DNA of 64,000 nucleotides from Euglena gracilis (GCA_039621445.1 CP154956.1:23610743-23674742); one strand, 5' to 3'; counted from the first letter of the stretch, positions 1 to 9,935 are shown. A program made the numbers and translations. The notes: generated from the letters alone by a model not told the origin.

Positions 1-1
1 T

Positions 2-335
2 TTGACATCAGAAAGAGTGAATTCCCTCACCAAAGAAATTCTGCACGAGGGGGGGGGTGGACACCACCCACTGGAAACGCCACAGCACCAGAGGGGCTGG
101 GGTTTTATGGTGGAAAAATGCTGGTTTGCAAGTGGAAGAAGTCCAGCAATTGGGTCAGTGGAAAAATTTTCAACTTCATTACCTTCCAACCTCAATACTT
201 GCGACTCGGGGTCGTATCAAAAATTCAAACAATTATGGCCCAAAGGGGGGGGTGCACAGTACCTCACCATCTCGCAGTGCGGAGCCTGAATGGTCTCGGA
301 CTCCCACGACAGAGGAAGGGGGAGGAAGGGATTAA
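2..335 (+). pseudogene. Tyrosine recombinase C-terminal fragment, upstream DIRS-like copy
   Basis: This is a degenerate copy of the last ~100 residues of the tyrosine recombinase at 4060-5412. The shared blocks are a NSLTKE-like stretch, then HWKxHSTRGAGVL (catalytic H-x-x-R), then LGQWKN, then a tyrosine followed by LRLG near 196-198. At least two frame changes are needed to follow it: one in the G-run around 48-58, and one just before the tyrosine. It therefore cannot encode an intact enzyme. The window begins inside it, so the rest of this older element lies to the left. Its position directly upstream of a second copy suggests a tandem arrangement. Confidence 0.8.
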
Positions 336-667
336 GAGGGCGAAGCACAAGAAGATGGTGGGCCCAAACCTCCCACCCAAAAAATCAGCAGAAAAAGAAA
401 GACATCCCAACCAGAAAGGGGGCCCCCGACCAAGCAGCCATGGGAGAGGGGGGGGGGCGGGGCCACGACGGTTCAGCTTCACCAAGGTGTCGGAGGGGGC
501 CTCATCATCGCCAACTCCGGACACAAAGGCGCAATAAGAAGCACCCCCCGCACACGCACAAACACACCAGAGCAGAACAGCCGGCAAGGAAAACAGGACC
601 TCACCATCTTCTTTTGCTTCGCCCTCATGGTCACTTCCTCCCCCGTCCTCTGTCGTGGGAGTCCGAG
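295..667. repeat. Imperfect inverted arms at right end of the upstream DIRS-like copy
   Basis: Sequence 295-360 is approximately the reverse complement of 602-667, with several mismatches. The equivalent arms in the downstream copy (5039-5094 and 5314-5369) are perfect. Between the arms, 509-604 resembles the right terminal repeat at 5221-5316. This identifies the end of the older element. Confidence 0.75.
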
Positions 668-702
668 GTCGGCTTGCCTCGAGGGAGTACGAGCCCGCGG
701 TG

Positions 703-820
703 ACCATTCGGGCTTCGCACCTTCAGGGGGTGAGATCCTGCTTTGTGTGCCGGCTGTTTTGTTGTTTGTGTTCTTTTTTGGCGGGGTGCTTCTTACTGCT
801 TTTTGGTGCCGGAGTTGGCG
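703..820. repeat. Left inverted terminal repeat of the DIRS-like element
   Basis: Positions 726-820 are the reverse complement of 5221-5316 with one small difference. Positions 703-735 are the reverse complement of 5000-5032. The overlap of the two blocks at 726-735 is what a circular-junction template for DIRS replication would require. Confidence 0.85.
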
Positions 821-848
821 GATATTAACGTCCTTCGACAACATCAAA

Positions 849-1388
849 ATGGCAACGTACGCAGAAATCTTGACATCAGAGGATGAATCAGTTTTCAACA
901 ATTCGTGGAGCGAGCTCTTTTTCAACGGGGACAAGGTGGCGAAGCTATTGGCGGAGTCGTCCCCGGAATCCCTCGTCGCCGTCATCGCGGCCGGGCAGAA
1001 CTGGCTGGGAGGCGGATGGCACACGACGAAGTGCGCAAAGAAGGTCCACGAGTTGACCCAGGTGGCGATGGTCTCCAGCCAAGTCGGAGACTACAGGAAT
1101 TCGTTCTTGTACTCGGTGGCGTTGGCAGGAAGTGTGGAGGTACCACTGATTGACTTGGGGCAGACAGCAGCGGACGTGGCGTTCAAGCTGGCGGATCGTT
1201 GGCTGGAGAAGAGGTCGAAGAAAGACAAAGGGATAACGCCACGAGCGGAGCAGTCCGCGATGGAGGAGGACGGAGAAGACGAGGAGGACAACGACAACGA
1301 CGACGCGGAAGAACGGCTCCCCTGGCAGGAAGAACTGGCGCCCCTGGCGCCAGAGCTGGCAGCGTGCCTTCGGCACGTCGAAAAGTGA
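849..1388 (+). CDS. DIRS-like ORF1, gag-like protein (first part)
   Basis: The ATG at 849 is the first in the frame after the left terminal repeat and gives 179 residues. I see no named domain. The protein is mixed helical and becomes very acidic near its end (a run of E and D, residues ~137-155), followed by LPWQEELAPLAPELA. Position in the element, before the RT ORF, suggests the structural (gag-like) protein. It ends at a TGA that overlaps a sequence resembling a 5' splice site (GTGAGT at 1385). The same frame then continues open to 1910, so this may be only the first half of ORF1, joined by readthrough, splicing, or originally without the stop. Confidence 0.6.
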   Translation: MATYAEILTSEDESVFNNSWSELFFNGDKVAKLLAESSPESLVAVIAAGQNWLGGGWHTTKCAKKVHELTQVAMVSSQVGDYRNSFLYSVALAGSVEVPLIDLGQTAADVAFKLADRWLEKRSKKDKGITPRAEQSAMEEDGEDEEDNDNDDAEERLPWQEELAPLAPELAACLRHVEK

Positions 1389-1910
1389 GTGAGACTCCCC
1401 TGGAAGATGGTCCTGGGGGAGCTGCCCAGGTATAACGGGATGAAAAGTCGTGCAGAGGATAACAATCACAACGCAGACGGCAAAGGGGCCTGGGATAAAC
1501 AATTGAAGTCATGGCAACAAAAGATGTTACACCTGGAAAGGATGGTGGCATGCCTGTATGGCAGTGTGGAGACAGATTATCAAATATTGGCACAACAATT
1601 GTTTTTTGCTGTAGCAGAGATGGAACAGACACTGCTGAAGGAGAGGAAGAGGTGCAGCATTCCAGGGGCAATCCCCAGCACCAACAACGGGCTGTTCTCC
1701 AAAGAAGACTTGGCTGTGGACAAAGCCCAATGGGCTCTGAATCAAGCAGGCTTGGCAACAGCCTTTTCAAGACATTCTATGTCTCATTTTCCCATCCCCA
1801 CAGGAAATAAAGGATTTAAGTTCAAGTGGGGCAAAGGCAAAGGCTATGAAAGGCTATGGCAGCCTGTGGAAGAACCCAGGATGGCAGAAGGGGTATGGAT
1901 ACCCTACTGA
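1389..1910 (+). CDS. DIRS-like ORF1 continuation after in-frame TGA
   Basis: This stretch is open in the same frame as 849-1388, immediately after its TGA. It reads as ordinary protein: an amphipathic middle part with QILAQQLFF and a basic G-K-rich tail (KWGKGKGY) of the kind found at the nucleic-acid-binding end of gag proteins. Its 3' end overlaps the start of the RT ORF (1856) in another frame. Two acceptor-like sequences with pyrimidine tracts end at 1803 and 1939, but neither joins the GTGAGT donor at 1385 in a phase that opens into the RT frame. I therefore favour a disrupting stop or readthrough over an intron. Confidence 0.45.
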   Translation: MRLPWKMVLGELPRYNGMKSRAEDNNHNADGKGAWDKQLKSWQQKMLHLERMVACLYGSVETDYQILAQQLFFAVAEMEQTLLKERKRCSIPGAIPSTNNGLFSKEDLAVDKAQWALNQAGLATAFSRHSMSHFPIPTGNKGFKFKWGKGKGYERLWQPVEEPRMAEGVWIPY

Positions 1911-4141
1911 ATCTTCCCACTCCCTACTCATGCCCACAGGAAAGGCAAGGGCAAAGCCTGAAGCATCAAAGCCTGAAGCATCAAAGTCCCCAAGAAGGGG
2001 TGAAGCCATCACAGCCAGACCATCAATGGAGTGGGGGAGAGACCCCCCAGCTGAGCTCCATGGAGGAGGTAATCCCCCTGCTGACCCCTGCTCTGAAGCC
2101 ATCCCCAGTCTGGCAAGGGCTCATGGGGACAGGGGCCTGGCCCAGCACAAACTCCCCCCCTATGGAATGGGAGAGAGGAATCATTCAAAGCCTGGATTTC
2201 AGAGAAAGGGCCTGGGAAAAGGTGCCTCTGTTTCAGAGACTAAGAAAATGTCTGCCATGGTGGCAGGAAAATGCAAATCAGTGGGTAGTAGCACTAATTC
2301 AAAAAGGTGTGCAGCCAGACCACCCCCTACCTCTGGGTCTGTCAAAAAGGCAGCAGCAAAAGTCAGTGCACGAAATCAGCCTGGCCTCCAAAATCTTGCA
2401 GGAGTACCAAGAAAGTGGGGCAACCAAAAAAGTACAAAATGCCCAAGACACTGCCCATCTGGTACCCTGGTTTGTGTTGTCCAAACCAGAAGGGGAGGGG
2501 GTCAAGCATCGACTTATCACAGATTGTCGAGATCTAAATCAATTTTGCTGTCAAGAGAAGTTCACTTTGGAAAACATGTCCACCATTTTCCCCACTCTAA
2601 AAAAGGGGGATTGGGCAGTCAAACTAGATTTGAAAGATGCATACTTTCATCTGGGTCTGGAAAAAGATTTCAAAACATTTGTCAGAATTCAAGTGGGATC
2701 AGACCTGTGGGAGTTTCAGGGGGCCTGTTTTGGCTTAAGCACCCTCCCAAAATTGTTCATGTCACTAATGAAAGTTCTGTTAAAACTGTGGAGGTCAAAG
2801 GGAATGCAGGTGTTCGTCTATTTGGACGACATCATTCTGTTTGGTTCAACAGAAAATTTGGTGAAAAAACATTTACTGCAAATGCTGGACACATTAGGGG
2901 AGGCTGGGTTCAAGGTCAGTCAGAAAAAGTCTGTGTTTACTCCCACAAAAAGGCTGCAGCATTTGGGGTTCATCATAGACTTGGAAAAAGGTCAACTGGA
3001 GGTGCCCCCACACAAACTAAAAACTATCAGAAAGGAACTGGGCAAGGTGGTGCTGGCCCAAAAACTAAGCTGCAGAAAAATAGCCCGCATTCTGTGGCAA
3101 GTCAGAAGTTACCTCCCTGCTCTGCCATTTTTAAGGCTGGTAACCCAGGAGCTTTTAAAGTTCAGCCAGATGCACCAAGAAAGGGGCTGGGATTTTTGCA
3201 TCGACATTCCAGAAAGGCTGAAAGGGGAAATCAAAGTGCTGAAGGCATACTTGCAGCCAGGCCTGGGCAGGCCTTTCCTGCAACAGGCAAAAAGGGTGCT
3301 CCATTCAGACTCCTCCACATGGGCATGGGGGGGAGTGGATTCATCCCAAAATCAAATCATCCAAGAATTTTGGAGGGAGAAAAATTGCCTACACATAAAT
3401 GTGAAAGAATTGATGGCAGCTGTTCAGACAGTAAAAGCATTTGCCCAGCCAGGGGAGACAGTGTTGTTAAATGTAGACAATCAGGTAGCACTGAGTTACC
3501 TTACCAAATGGGGAGGCAGAAAAACACACCTCAATCAGATTTTGGAACCCCTGTTTCATTGGTGTTGGGAAAACCAAGTTCAGTTGCAGGTTCAGTGGGT
3601 TCCTTCAGCAGCAATGTTGGCAGACCCCCTCACAAGGTGGGATCAAGACAGGGGGGATTATACCCTGTGCCCAAAACTGTTCACCCAAATTTTGAGGTTC
3701 TTCAGAAAGGACATTGCTCCAGACACAGACATGTTTGCATCTCCAGGAAATGCAAAATTCCAAAAATTTGTGGCCAGATGGCCACACCACCAGGCTTTTC
3801 TGGTGGATGCATTGAAATGCGACCTGAGCTCAGCCAAAGAGGTTTATGCCAACCCCCCATGGAAGGTAATTTTTCCATGGCTCATCAGACTGAGGCTGAA
3901 CAAGCAGGTGAAATGTCTTTTGGTGACACCCATGTGGGTTTCCAGTCCATGGTGGCCCCTGTTAATCAAAATGTCCAAACCAGGGACAGGAATGTTGGTC
4001 TTACCCCCCAGGGAAGGCATGTTCAGCAACTGTTGGGGGCAATCAATGCCAAAGCCAAAATGGCCCCTGGCTTGCACAGTGGTATCAGGTTCCTTTTGGA
4101 ACAGCAAAAAATGTCACATCAAGACATTGAAAATGTCCTGA
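1856..4141 (+). CDS. DIRS-like reverse transcriptase / RNase H / methyltransferase-like protein
   Basis: 761 residues if the ATG at 1856 is used; the frame is open only from 1811, so little can be missing. RT motifs: LDLKDAYF at residues 257-264 and the catalytic YLDD at 322-325 (bases 2819-2830). RNase H: HSDSS with its aspartate near residue 485, ELMAA, and DNQVALSYL. After RNase H comes DMFAS and ANPPW at residues 665-669 (bases 3848-3862), which matches the Dam-like methyltransferase domain reported in many DIRS elements. The protein copies element RNA to cDNA; the role of the last domain is not established. Its end overlaps the recombinase ORF by 82 bases in a different frame, so the recombinase probably needs a frameshift or separate initiation. 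Confidence 0.9.
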   Translation: MAACGRTQDGRRGMDTLLNLPTPYSCPQERQGQSLKHQSLKHQSPQEGVKPSQPDHQWSGGETPQLSSMEEVIPLLTPALKPSPVWQGLMGTGAWPSTNSPPMEWERGIIQSLDFRERAWEKVPLFQRLRKCLPWWQENANQWVVALIQKGVQPDHPLPLGLSKRQQQKSVHEISLASKILQEYQESGATKKVQNAQDTAHLVPWFVLSKPEGEGVKHRLITDCRDLNQFCCQEKFTLENMSTIFPTLKKGDWAVKLDLKDAYFHLGLEKDFKTFVRIQVGSDLWEFQGACFGLSTLPKLFMSLMKVLLKLWRSKGMQVFVYLDDIILFGSTENLVKKHLLQMLDTLGEAGFKVSQKKSVFTPTKRLQHLGFIIDLEKGQLEVPPHKLKTIRKELGKVVLAQKLSCRKIARILWQVRSYLPALPFLRLVTQELLKFSQMHQERGWDFCIDIPERLKGEIKVLKAYLQPGLGRPFLQQAKRVLHSDSSTWAWGGVDSSQNQIIQEFWREKNCLHINVKELMAAVQTVKAFAQPGETVLLNVDNQVALSYLTKWGGRKTHLNQILEPLFHWCWENQVQLQVQWVPSAAMLADPLTRWDQDRGDYTLCPKLFTQILRFFRKDIAPDTDMFASPGNAKFQKFVARWPHHQAFLVDALKCDLSSAKEVYANPPWKVIFPWLIRLRLNKQVKCLLVTPMWVSSPWWPLLIKMSKPGTGMLVLPPREGMFSNCWGQSMPKPKWPLACTVVSGSFWNSKKCHIKTLKMS

Positions 4142-5412
4142 GGAGTTTGGGACCACTGAAACGTTATGACAGTGCATTCAGAAAACTGTTTGTAATTTTG
4201 CAACAGAAAGGATTGGAGCCCTTGCAAGTCTCCAAGATGGAGCTGGCCACTGCCCTGCTGGACCTTCACAAACTGTCACAAAGCGATGCTCGATGTGCGT
4301 ATGCCTCACTGCAATATCTACCTGGTTGGGAATCCATCAGATTTCATCCTTTACTGACAAAAGTAAAAAAGGAATGGAATCGTTCAGTGCAGAGGTATGC
4401 TGTTTTTTGGGACCCCCTACCCATTTTGCAGAAGTTGCAGAGCCATACAAAAATTTCTGACATGTCCATCGTGGAATTGAGATGGAGAATCATTTTGTCT
4501 TTCAGACTTTTGGCTCTTCACAGGGGGGTGGACCTGGCCAGAACCCAGAGGACCATTTCAGTGGTGGGGGAAAAAATTTTCATTTTGGTCAGGAGAAAGG
4601 GATGGCCTTCACCAAAGTGGGAACAAGTATTGAAGATTGATTCCATTCCATCTTTGAGTCCATATCATTTGATGAGAGAATATGTGAAGAGAACATCTTT
4701 CATCCCCCAGGGTGCCCCATTGTTGTGGAGTTTGGAAGGCAAAAAACCCTTGTCCTCCAACAGAATCAACTCTTTGACAAAGGAGTTGTTGGGCACTTTT
4801 GGCATTCCCATTTCCCACTGGAAAGCCCACAGCACCAGGGGGGCAGGAGTTTTGATGTACAAAAAGCTGGGATTGTCCAGTAAGGAGGTGTGTGAACTTG
4901 GGCAGTGGAAAAATGCCCCAGCTTTTTCAGCCCATTACCTAAGACTGGGGGCGGTGGATTCGGCAAAGAAAAAATTTGAAACAAGGGTCGTGCACACAGT
5001 CTCACCCCCTGAAGGTGCGAAGCCCGAATGGTCGAGTACTCCCGGGAAGCATGACCAGGGAGGAAGTGACCATGAGGGCGGAGCACAAGAGGGGAGTGAG
5101 CCCACCCAACCCACCCGAAAAAGAAAAGCATCCTCGGGGGGGGGGGGAAACGCCCCTGCTCACGGGCCGGGGGGCCCCTGCGGTTCACCTTCGCCAAGTC
5201 GGTGTCGGAGAGCACATCATCGCCAACTCCGGCACCAAAGTCGCAGTAAGAAGCACCCCGCCAAAAAAGAACACAAACAACAAAACAGCCGGCACACAAA
5301 GCAGGATCTCACCCCCCTCTTGTGCTCCGCCCTCATGGTCACTTCCTCCCTGGTCATGCTTCCCGGGAGCACCCGTCCCCTCCAGATTGTCGGTTCGCCT
5401 CGAGGGAGGTGA
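4060..5412 (+). CDS. DIRS-like tyrosine recombinase
   Basis: The frame is open from far upstream, but homology-like sequence begins near the ATG at 4060, which I take as the start (450 residues). Catalytic residues typical of tyrosine recombinases are visible: arginine in LHRGVDL (codon 4522), HSTR giving H-x-x-R (4828 and 4837), and the nucleophile tyrosine in AHYLRLG (4936-4938). The enzyme would insert the circular cDNA. Beyond about 5030 the frame only reads through the terminal repeats, so the real protein probably ends earlier or has a low-complexity tail. Compared with the degenerate copy at 2-335 all key residues are intact. Confidence 0.85.
   Translation: MAPGLHSGIRFLLEQQKMSHQDIENVLRSLGPLKRYDSAFRKLFVILQQKGLEPLQVSKMELATALLDLHKLSQSDARCAYASLQYLPGWESIRFHPLLTKVKKEWNRSVQRYAVFWDPLPILQKLQSHTKISDMSIVELRWRIILSFRLLALHRGVDLARTQRTISVVGEKIFILVRRKGWPSPKWEQVLKIDSIPSLSPYHLMREYVKRTSFIPQGAPLLWSLEGKKPLSSNRINSLTKELLGTFGIPISHWKAHSTRGAGVLMYKKLGLSSKEVCELGQWKNAPAFSAHYLRLGAVDSAKKKFETRVVHTVSPPEGAKPEWSSTPGKHDQGGSDHEGGAQEGSEPTQPTRKRKASSGGGGNAPAHGPGGPCGSPSPSRCRRAHHRQLRHQSRSKKHPAKKEHKQQNSRHTKQDLTPLLCSALMVTSSLVMLPGSTRPLQIVGSPRGR
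5000..5032. repeat. Internal complementary region of the DIRS-like element
   Basis: This 33-bp block is the exact reverse complement of 703-735 at the left end. It lies inside the 3' part of the recombinase frame, the position expected for the internal complementary region of DIRS elements. Confidence 0.8.
5039..5369. repeat. Perfect inverted arms (56 bp each) near the right end
   Basis: Positions 5039-5094 and 5314-5369 are reverse complements over 56 bp, separated by ~220 bp that include the right terminal repeat. The same structure, with mismatches, is kept in the older upstream copy, so it belongs to the element. Confidence 0.85.
5221..5316. repeat. Right inverted terminal repeat of the DIRS-like element
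   Basis: Reverse complement of 726-820 with one short mismatch (around 5239-5243). Together with the left copy it defines the element ends. Confidence 0.85.
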
Positions 5413-6227
5413 GAGCATGGGCTAAGGTCAAAGGCTCTCCGAGCCCGACTCCCCCGCGTCTTACAGAGAGTTCTGGCTCAAAAGCCCAGGAAGCCCAGAA
5501 AGGGGACCAGGGAGAGAGGGGGCCCAGGGGAGTTGGCATCATCCAACTCCGTCGCTTAGTGGGACCTAGCCCAACCCCCCCAAAAAAAGGAGCAACTTAC
5601 ACAGCACCGTTCCTCTGTGGTGGGTTTGCCTCAGGTGGTAGACACACACGCCCTCGCAGGGAAAAGTGCACAACGGTAGTGCTTCTCTGCGTGTTTGGCG
5701 CACTGTGCACTGTTTAATGCCAGGAGTTTTCATATTAGAATATTTTCCAGGGAAAAAAACCAGAGAAGTTTTGCCAAAATCAAAAAACGCAAAAAAAAAC
5801 TTCAAGAAAATGTCATTTGCGTTCCCCCCACCCTATTGGTCTTGAACCAATAGCCTAATCCAAGGGGGTAGGAATAACCCTTTGTCAAAATTTTCGAAAA
5901 TCCGTGTCTTTGAAACAGAAAAAAATGGAGGGGGACGAGAAATTGTACTTCACACACATCCTTGGACATTCAAATAAAATGCTAAACAGAGGATGCAAAG
6001 CTCTGAAGACGTTCTTTGGAGTTCCTGAACAACAAGAATCAATTGCCCTTCCTTGAACAAAGTAACAGCCTTGGTCTTGGAATGAGATCTGCTTGGCAGA
6101 GATGGCCCAAAAATTCTGCGACACTTCAATGATGATGCTTCAAACACAAAAGATGACTGCTCCAATGAACATTCAAATTTCATTTCTATGAAAACGGACT
6201 TCAAAAAAATTTAGCTCACGCAGGATA
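5411..6227. other. Unassigned sequence with a coding-like island at 5900-6205
   Basis: 5411-5880 is non-coding with short purine and C runs. 5900-6205 is unique-looking sequence. On the minus strand it reads 84 residues from 6204 to 5950, containing a good 3' splice-site-like sequence (pyrimidine tract ending CAG, exon side from about 6029 downward). On the plus strand a 40-residue reading from about 5925 is equally plausible. I recognise neither, and cannot choose a strand. Confidence 0.25.
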
Positions 6228-6335
6228 TGTGTGTATATATAACATATACACACATATTCATTCATATGTGTATACAGATACAATATACATATTTTTTCAC
6301 ACACACATATACACCTGTATATATATGCACATATG

Positions 6336-6366
<31 letters not shown>

Positions 6367-6478
6367 ATATATGTACATACATACATATTTATATATACAT
6401 ATATATATATATACATATATATATGCATATACACCTGTAAATATATATATATATATATATATGTATGTATATAAGGAG
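6228..6478. repeat. AT/AC-rich microsatellite
   Basis: About 250 bases of TATA, TATACA and CACATA units. The long open frames here encode only Y, I and T repeats and are not genes. Confidence 0.95.
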
Positions 6479-6479
6479 G

Positions 6480-8280
6480 AGTTGGGACCCAAACCAGGGG
6501 GGTCAATCATTAAATTTAGGGGGGGGGGTTGACCGTTATTTGGGGTTCCCGGGGCCTGGTTGTGCAATTTTGGGCCAGATTTGGGTATTCGGGGACCCCT
6601 GCGGGGGTTCAAGGGCGGCTGGGCTGGGGTCAAAAGATCGAAAAATTCAAAATATCTCCAAAACGCTGCGGAGTTGAGGAAAAGTGATGGGGGACCTCAT
6701 TTCACATCTTTGGAACGCCCGATAGATGAGTATAGCGCGGTTTGGGCCAACTCCTCGCCTAACCCGAGATATGGCTGTTTTGGGGTTTCGGGCCAATTTT
6801 GCCAGTTTTGGCCATTTCGGGCCCGTTCTGGGCCCGAAACCGTAATTTGGCCATATCTTGGGCTAGACGAGGAGTTGGGCAAACCAGGAGGTCAATCATT
6901 AGGTTTAGCGGGGTGGTTTGACTGTTTTTTGGGGTTCCCGGGGCCGGGTTGTTCGACTTCGAAAAAAATTTTCCCTCAAAAACACTTTTTTTCATTTCAG
7001 AACATCAAAAAAAGTGATTTTGAGCGAAAAAATTTTCCAGCATGCACCCCCCCGCCCCCCCCCCCCAGCTGGGGCCCGCCCCCCTGGCCGGTGGACTCAG
7101 CCATTTTTGGGTCAAAAAATCGAAAAAAATCAAAAAATGTCTGCCCAAAACCATGATTTTTCACCTCCCGGACCCGAAAAAAGTGTTTTCGAACCAAAAA
7201 TGAGCGTTTTTCGACCCTCCAGCGCCCCGTTTTGGGCCGCCAACTCACCATGGACTTTGAGTCAAAACTGGGCCAAAAAAATCGAAAAAAATCGAAAAAA
7301 AAAATTGCCCAAAACGACGTTTTTTGGCAAAACTGTTTTTGAGCTGAAAATGAGTGTTTTTCCCGGGCCGGGCCGGGGTGGTCTCCCAAAGAGCTCAGCT
7401 CTACGTCACACCCTGGTCGCTGAGCTCTTATCTCATTAGAGTAAGAGCGAAGCTTACCACCCCAGAGGGGGGGTCCGACCCCCCCGCCCCCCTCGCCCCC
7501 CCCCGCCCCCACCCGGGTATGTCCGGGCACCCGACGATTATCGATGTGACTGGATTTCCTGACCCCCAAAGTTAATGGCCTATAGGTTAGTTGACGATCC
7601 CTAGTTTCTCCAGAGCCTTTGGGTTACCCGCAACTCCCTGCCAGTCCGGAGATATGGCCCGAGCAAAAAAAGTTGTCCACCGTTTTTTTTTCCGGGGAAA
7701 TTTCAGGGTCATTTTGGGGACAAAAAAGTAGAAAAAATTCAAAGTATCTCGAAAACGCTGCGGAGTTGAGGAAAAGTAAAGCGGACGTCATTCCACAACT
7801 TTGGGACGCCCGATCGACCGGTGTGCACAGTTTGGGCCAACTCCTCGCCTAGGCCGAGATATGGCCTTTTTTTGTGGTTTTGGGCCAGTTTTGCCAGTTT
7901 TGGCCATTTCGGGACTGTTCGGGGCCCGAAACCGTAAATGGGCTGTATCTCGGGCCAGACGAGGAGTTGGGACCCAAACCAGGGGGTCAATCATTAAATT
8001 TAGGGGGGGGGTTGACCGTTTTTTGGGGTTCCCGGGGCCTGGTTGTGCGATTTTGGGTCAGTTTTGGGTATTCGGGGACCCAGCGGGTGCGTGAGGGCGG
8101 CTGGGCGAGGGGGGGTCGGTCGGGAGGCAGGTCGGGACCCAAATTTTGAAAAAAAATTTCGCTCAAAAACACTTTTTTTTCACTTTGGAACATCAAAAAA
8201 AGAGTCTTTGAGAAAAAAACTTTTTCCGACCCGCCCCCCCTTCCCATGCCATTTCAAAAAAAAAGTGTAAAGGTCTTCTT
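6480..8280. repeat. Degenerate repeat block with a ~310-bp unit present twice
   Basis: The stretch around 6640-6960 is repeated at about 7735-8050. Shared landmarks are ATCTCxAAAACGCTGCGG, TTTGGGCCAACTCCTCGCC and the CGAGGAGTTGGG tail. The sequence is related to the arms of the foldback structure at 13.3-17.8 kb: both have an element-end-like GCTGAGCTCTTA motif (7420 here) and the AACTCCxCGCCxAGxCCGAGATA stretch. No gene seen. Confidence 0.7.
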
Positions 8281-8282
8281 TG

Positions 8283-9130
8283 GGTCAGACATATTCTTTT
8301 TGCTCCAGAAGTTGTCAGATTCCAAGCTGAGTGTGGTTTGGTTGGCATTCGGACTTTTGAAAGCGTGGGCAATTATCCCAACCCTCACCACCCTCCCCTA
8401 AATTAGCCGTCCCTTGCAGCAAATACCTGAAAACTGACCAACGGGGGTTTCGGGACGGGGGGGGGGGATGCGGGGGCACCACCATTCTGGGCACCATGAT
8501 ACCATGCATAGTGGTCATTTTAAAAAAACAACAACAAAACAACGGGTTTTTTTTGCCTCAAGAAATTTGTTCGATAATGCTCAGAAACCATGGTTTTCGA
8601 CCACGTTTCCGAAAAGTGCCCCCCCCCCCGCCCCCCCTGAATATAAGCCTTGGTTTTCAACCAACTTTCCAAATAGTGGCCCCCAGGGGGCTTCTTTTCA
8701 GGGGGGGTGCGAAAACCAAATGGCCATTCTGGGGGAACAACCAGGGGGGGGGGGGTAACTTCAATGTTTAGAGAGAGGATGATTCATTTGACTTGTGCTT
8801 TTCATCAAGCCATTTAAAGATATGGAGCGCTTTGGCTGTATGCCATGACTAAAATGTGCAATTTGGAATATGTTAATGACCAAAATTGTCAGTCATATTT
8901 TGGGCTTTGTGACTTAAAGCGAATGCACCATCTTCCTGTGTTTCCATTCGTTTTTGTGTTAGTGTTTGAGGAGGGAGGCTATGGACAGATGGTGAAATCT
9001 GACGGAATGTTTGGGGGCTTCACCAAGGCTTGTCTGGGGTCCGGGGCTGGAGGGGGCTGGGCTGGGCTGGGTCGACGAAAAACAAAATTTTCTAACACAT
9101 TTTTGCCATTTTCGACATTTTGATGGGTGG
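8283..9130. other. Unassigned; coding-like stretch at 8290-8401
   Basis: On the plus strand, 8294-8401 encodes about 36 hydrophobic residues (DIFFLLQKLSDSK... ending at TAA) just after a pyrimidine-rich stretch ending in CAG (8291). It could be a terminal exon, but I recognise nothing. 8560-8760 holds C/G runs. 8790-9123 has an open plus frame without recognisable features. Confidence 0.2.
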
Positions 9131-9830
9131 AGCTAGGTCAAGGCTGGGGGGCCGTGATGGAGGAAGCTGCGATGAGGGGAAAAAAATGAAGGGACAGGTG
9201 AGCTGGGTAGCCCAATTGGCCGGCCGGCCTTCGGCCGGCTGGGCCGGCCTGCGGCCGGCTGGCCCGGCCTCCGGCCGGGCTGGACCCGACTTTATTTCAC
9301 TTGACCCCCAGGGGGGGGGGGCTCCCAGCCCTAATTTGGGCTGCTGGCTGGATTTGAGCTGCTGGCTGGCTGGACCCCCCCCCCGGGGGGCAGGGTACCC
9401 TCCGGCTTAAGAAATTCCCTGTTAGGAACACACACAGGACAGATGCGCACAAGACACATCTCGCACAGGTCTGAACAAAATCTGTATTTCCGCCTGATTT
9501 TGTCCACAGCATTTGTTACATACTCACCATGTCGGCCAAATTTGGTCCATAATGTTTGCGTTCCCACAAAAACGCCATGTTCGCATGGTTTTGCAAGCAC
9601 CGTTTACTTGTTTGCTATTTACACCATGTCGGCCAAATTTTGTCCCAACAAAACATGTTGTTACTGAGGAGCACCTGATTTCCCCATCATCACAAAGTGA
9701 TCCGGTCCCCTGTCCACCCAAATTGTCCCTTTTCTTTTGAAACATCAGGACATACATGAGGACGTATCTGAAAAAAGCCCAGCGCGAGTGGCCAGTGCTT
9801 CTTTTTTGTGTTGGAATCATGCATCCATGG

Positions 9831-9861
<31 letters not shown>

Positions 9862-9935
9862 TTATGCATAAAAAAAAACACATATACATACATACACACA
9901 TACGCAAATGCATAATTTTTGTGGAACTCCCCATG
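9131..9935. other. GC-palindromic and simple-repeat stretch before the tRNA-like locus
   Basis: 9215-9280 is a chain of overlapping GGCCGGC palindromes. 9525-9545 and 9625-9645 repeat an ACCATGTCGGCCAAATTT-like sequence, also seen near 15535. 9831-9855 is a TA microsatellite. No gene seen. Confidence 0.5.

Larger units (their letters stand above)
703..5410 (+). mobile_element. DIRS-like tyrosine-recombinase retrotransposon
   Basis: The order is gag-like ORF1, then reverse transcriptase-RNase H-methyltransferase-like ORF, then a tyrosine recombinase in an overlapping frame. It is bounded by inverted terminal repeats and has an internal copy complementary to the left end. This is the architecture known for DIRS elements, which integrate with a tyrosine recombinase instead of a DDE integrase. 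Both large ORFs are open, so this copy looks much younger than the fragment at 2-335. The exact outer ends are uncertain by a few tens of bases; the right end is set where homology with the upstream copy stops. Confidence 0.85.

Noticed and set aside
1385-1939. An intron joining ORF1 to the RT ORF
   Set aside because: Donor 1385 with acceptors 1803 or 1939 gives a stop or the wrong phase.
1846-5412. One 1188-codon plus-strand frame treated as a single protein
   Set aside because: Its first ~740 codons lie out of frame over the RT ORF and look non-coding. Only the part from about 4060 is the recombinase.
6227-6532. Open frames of 80-120 codons on both strands
   Set aside because: They only translate the TATACA microsatellite (Y, I, T, H repeats).
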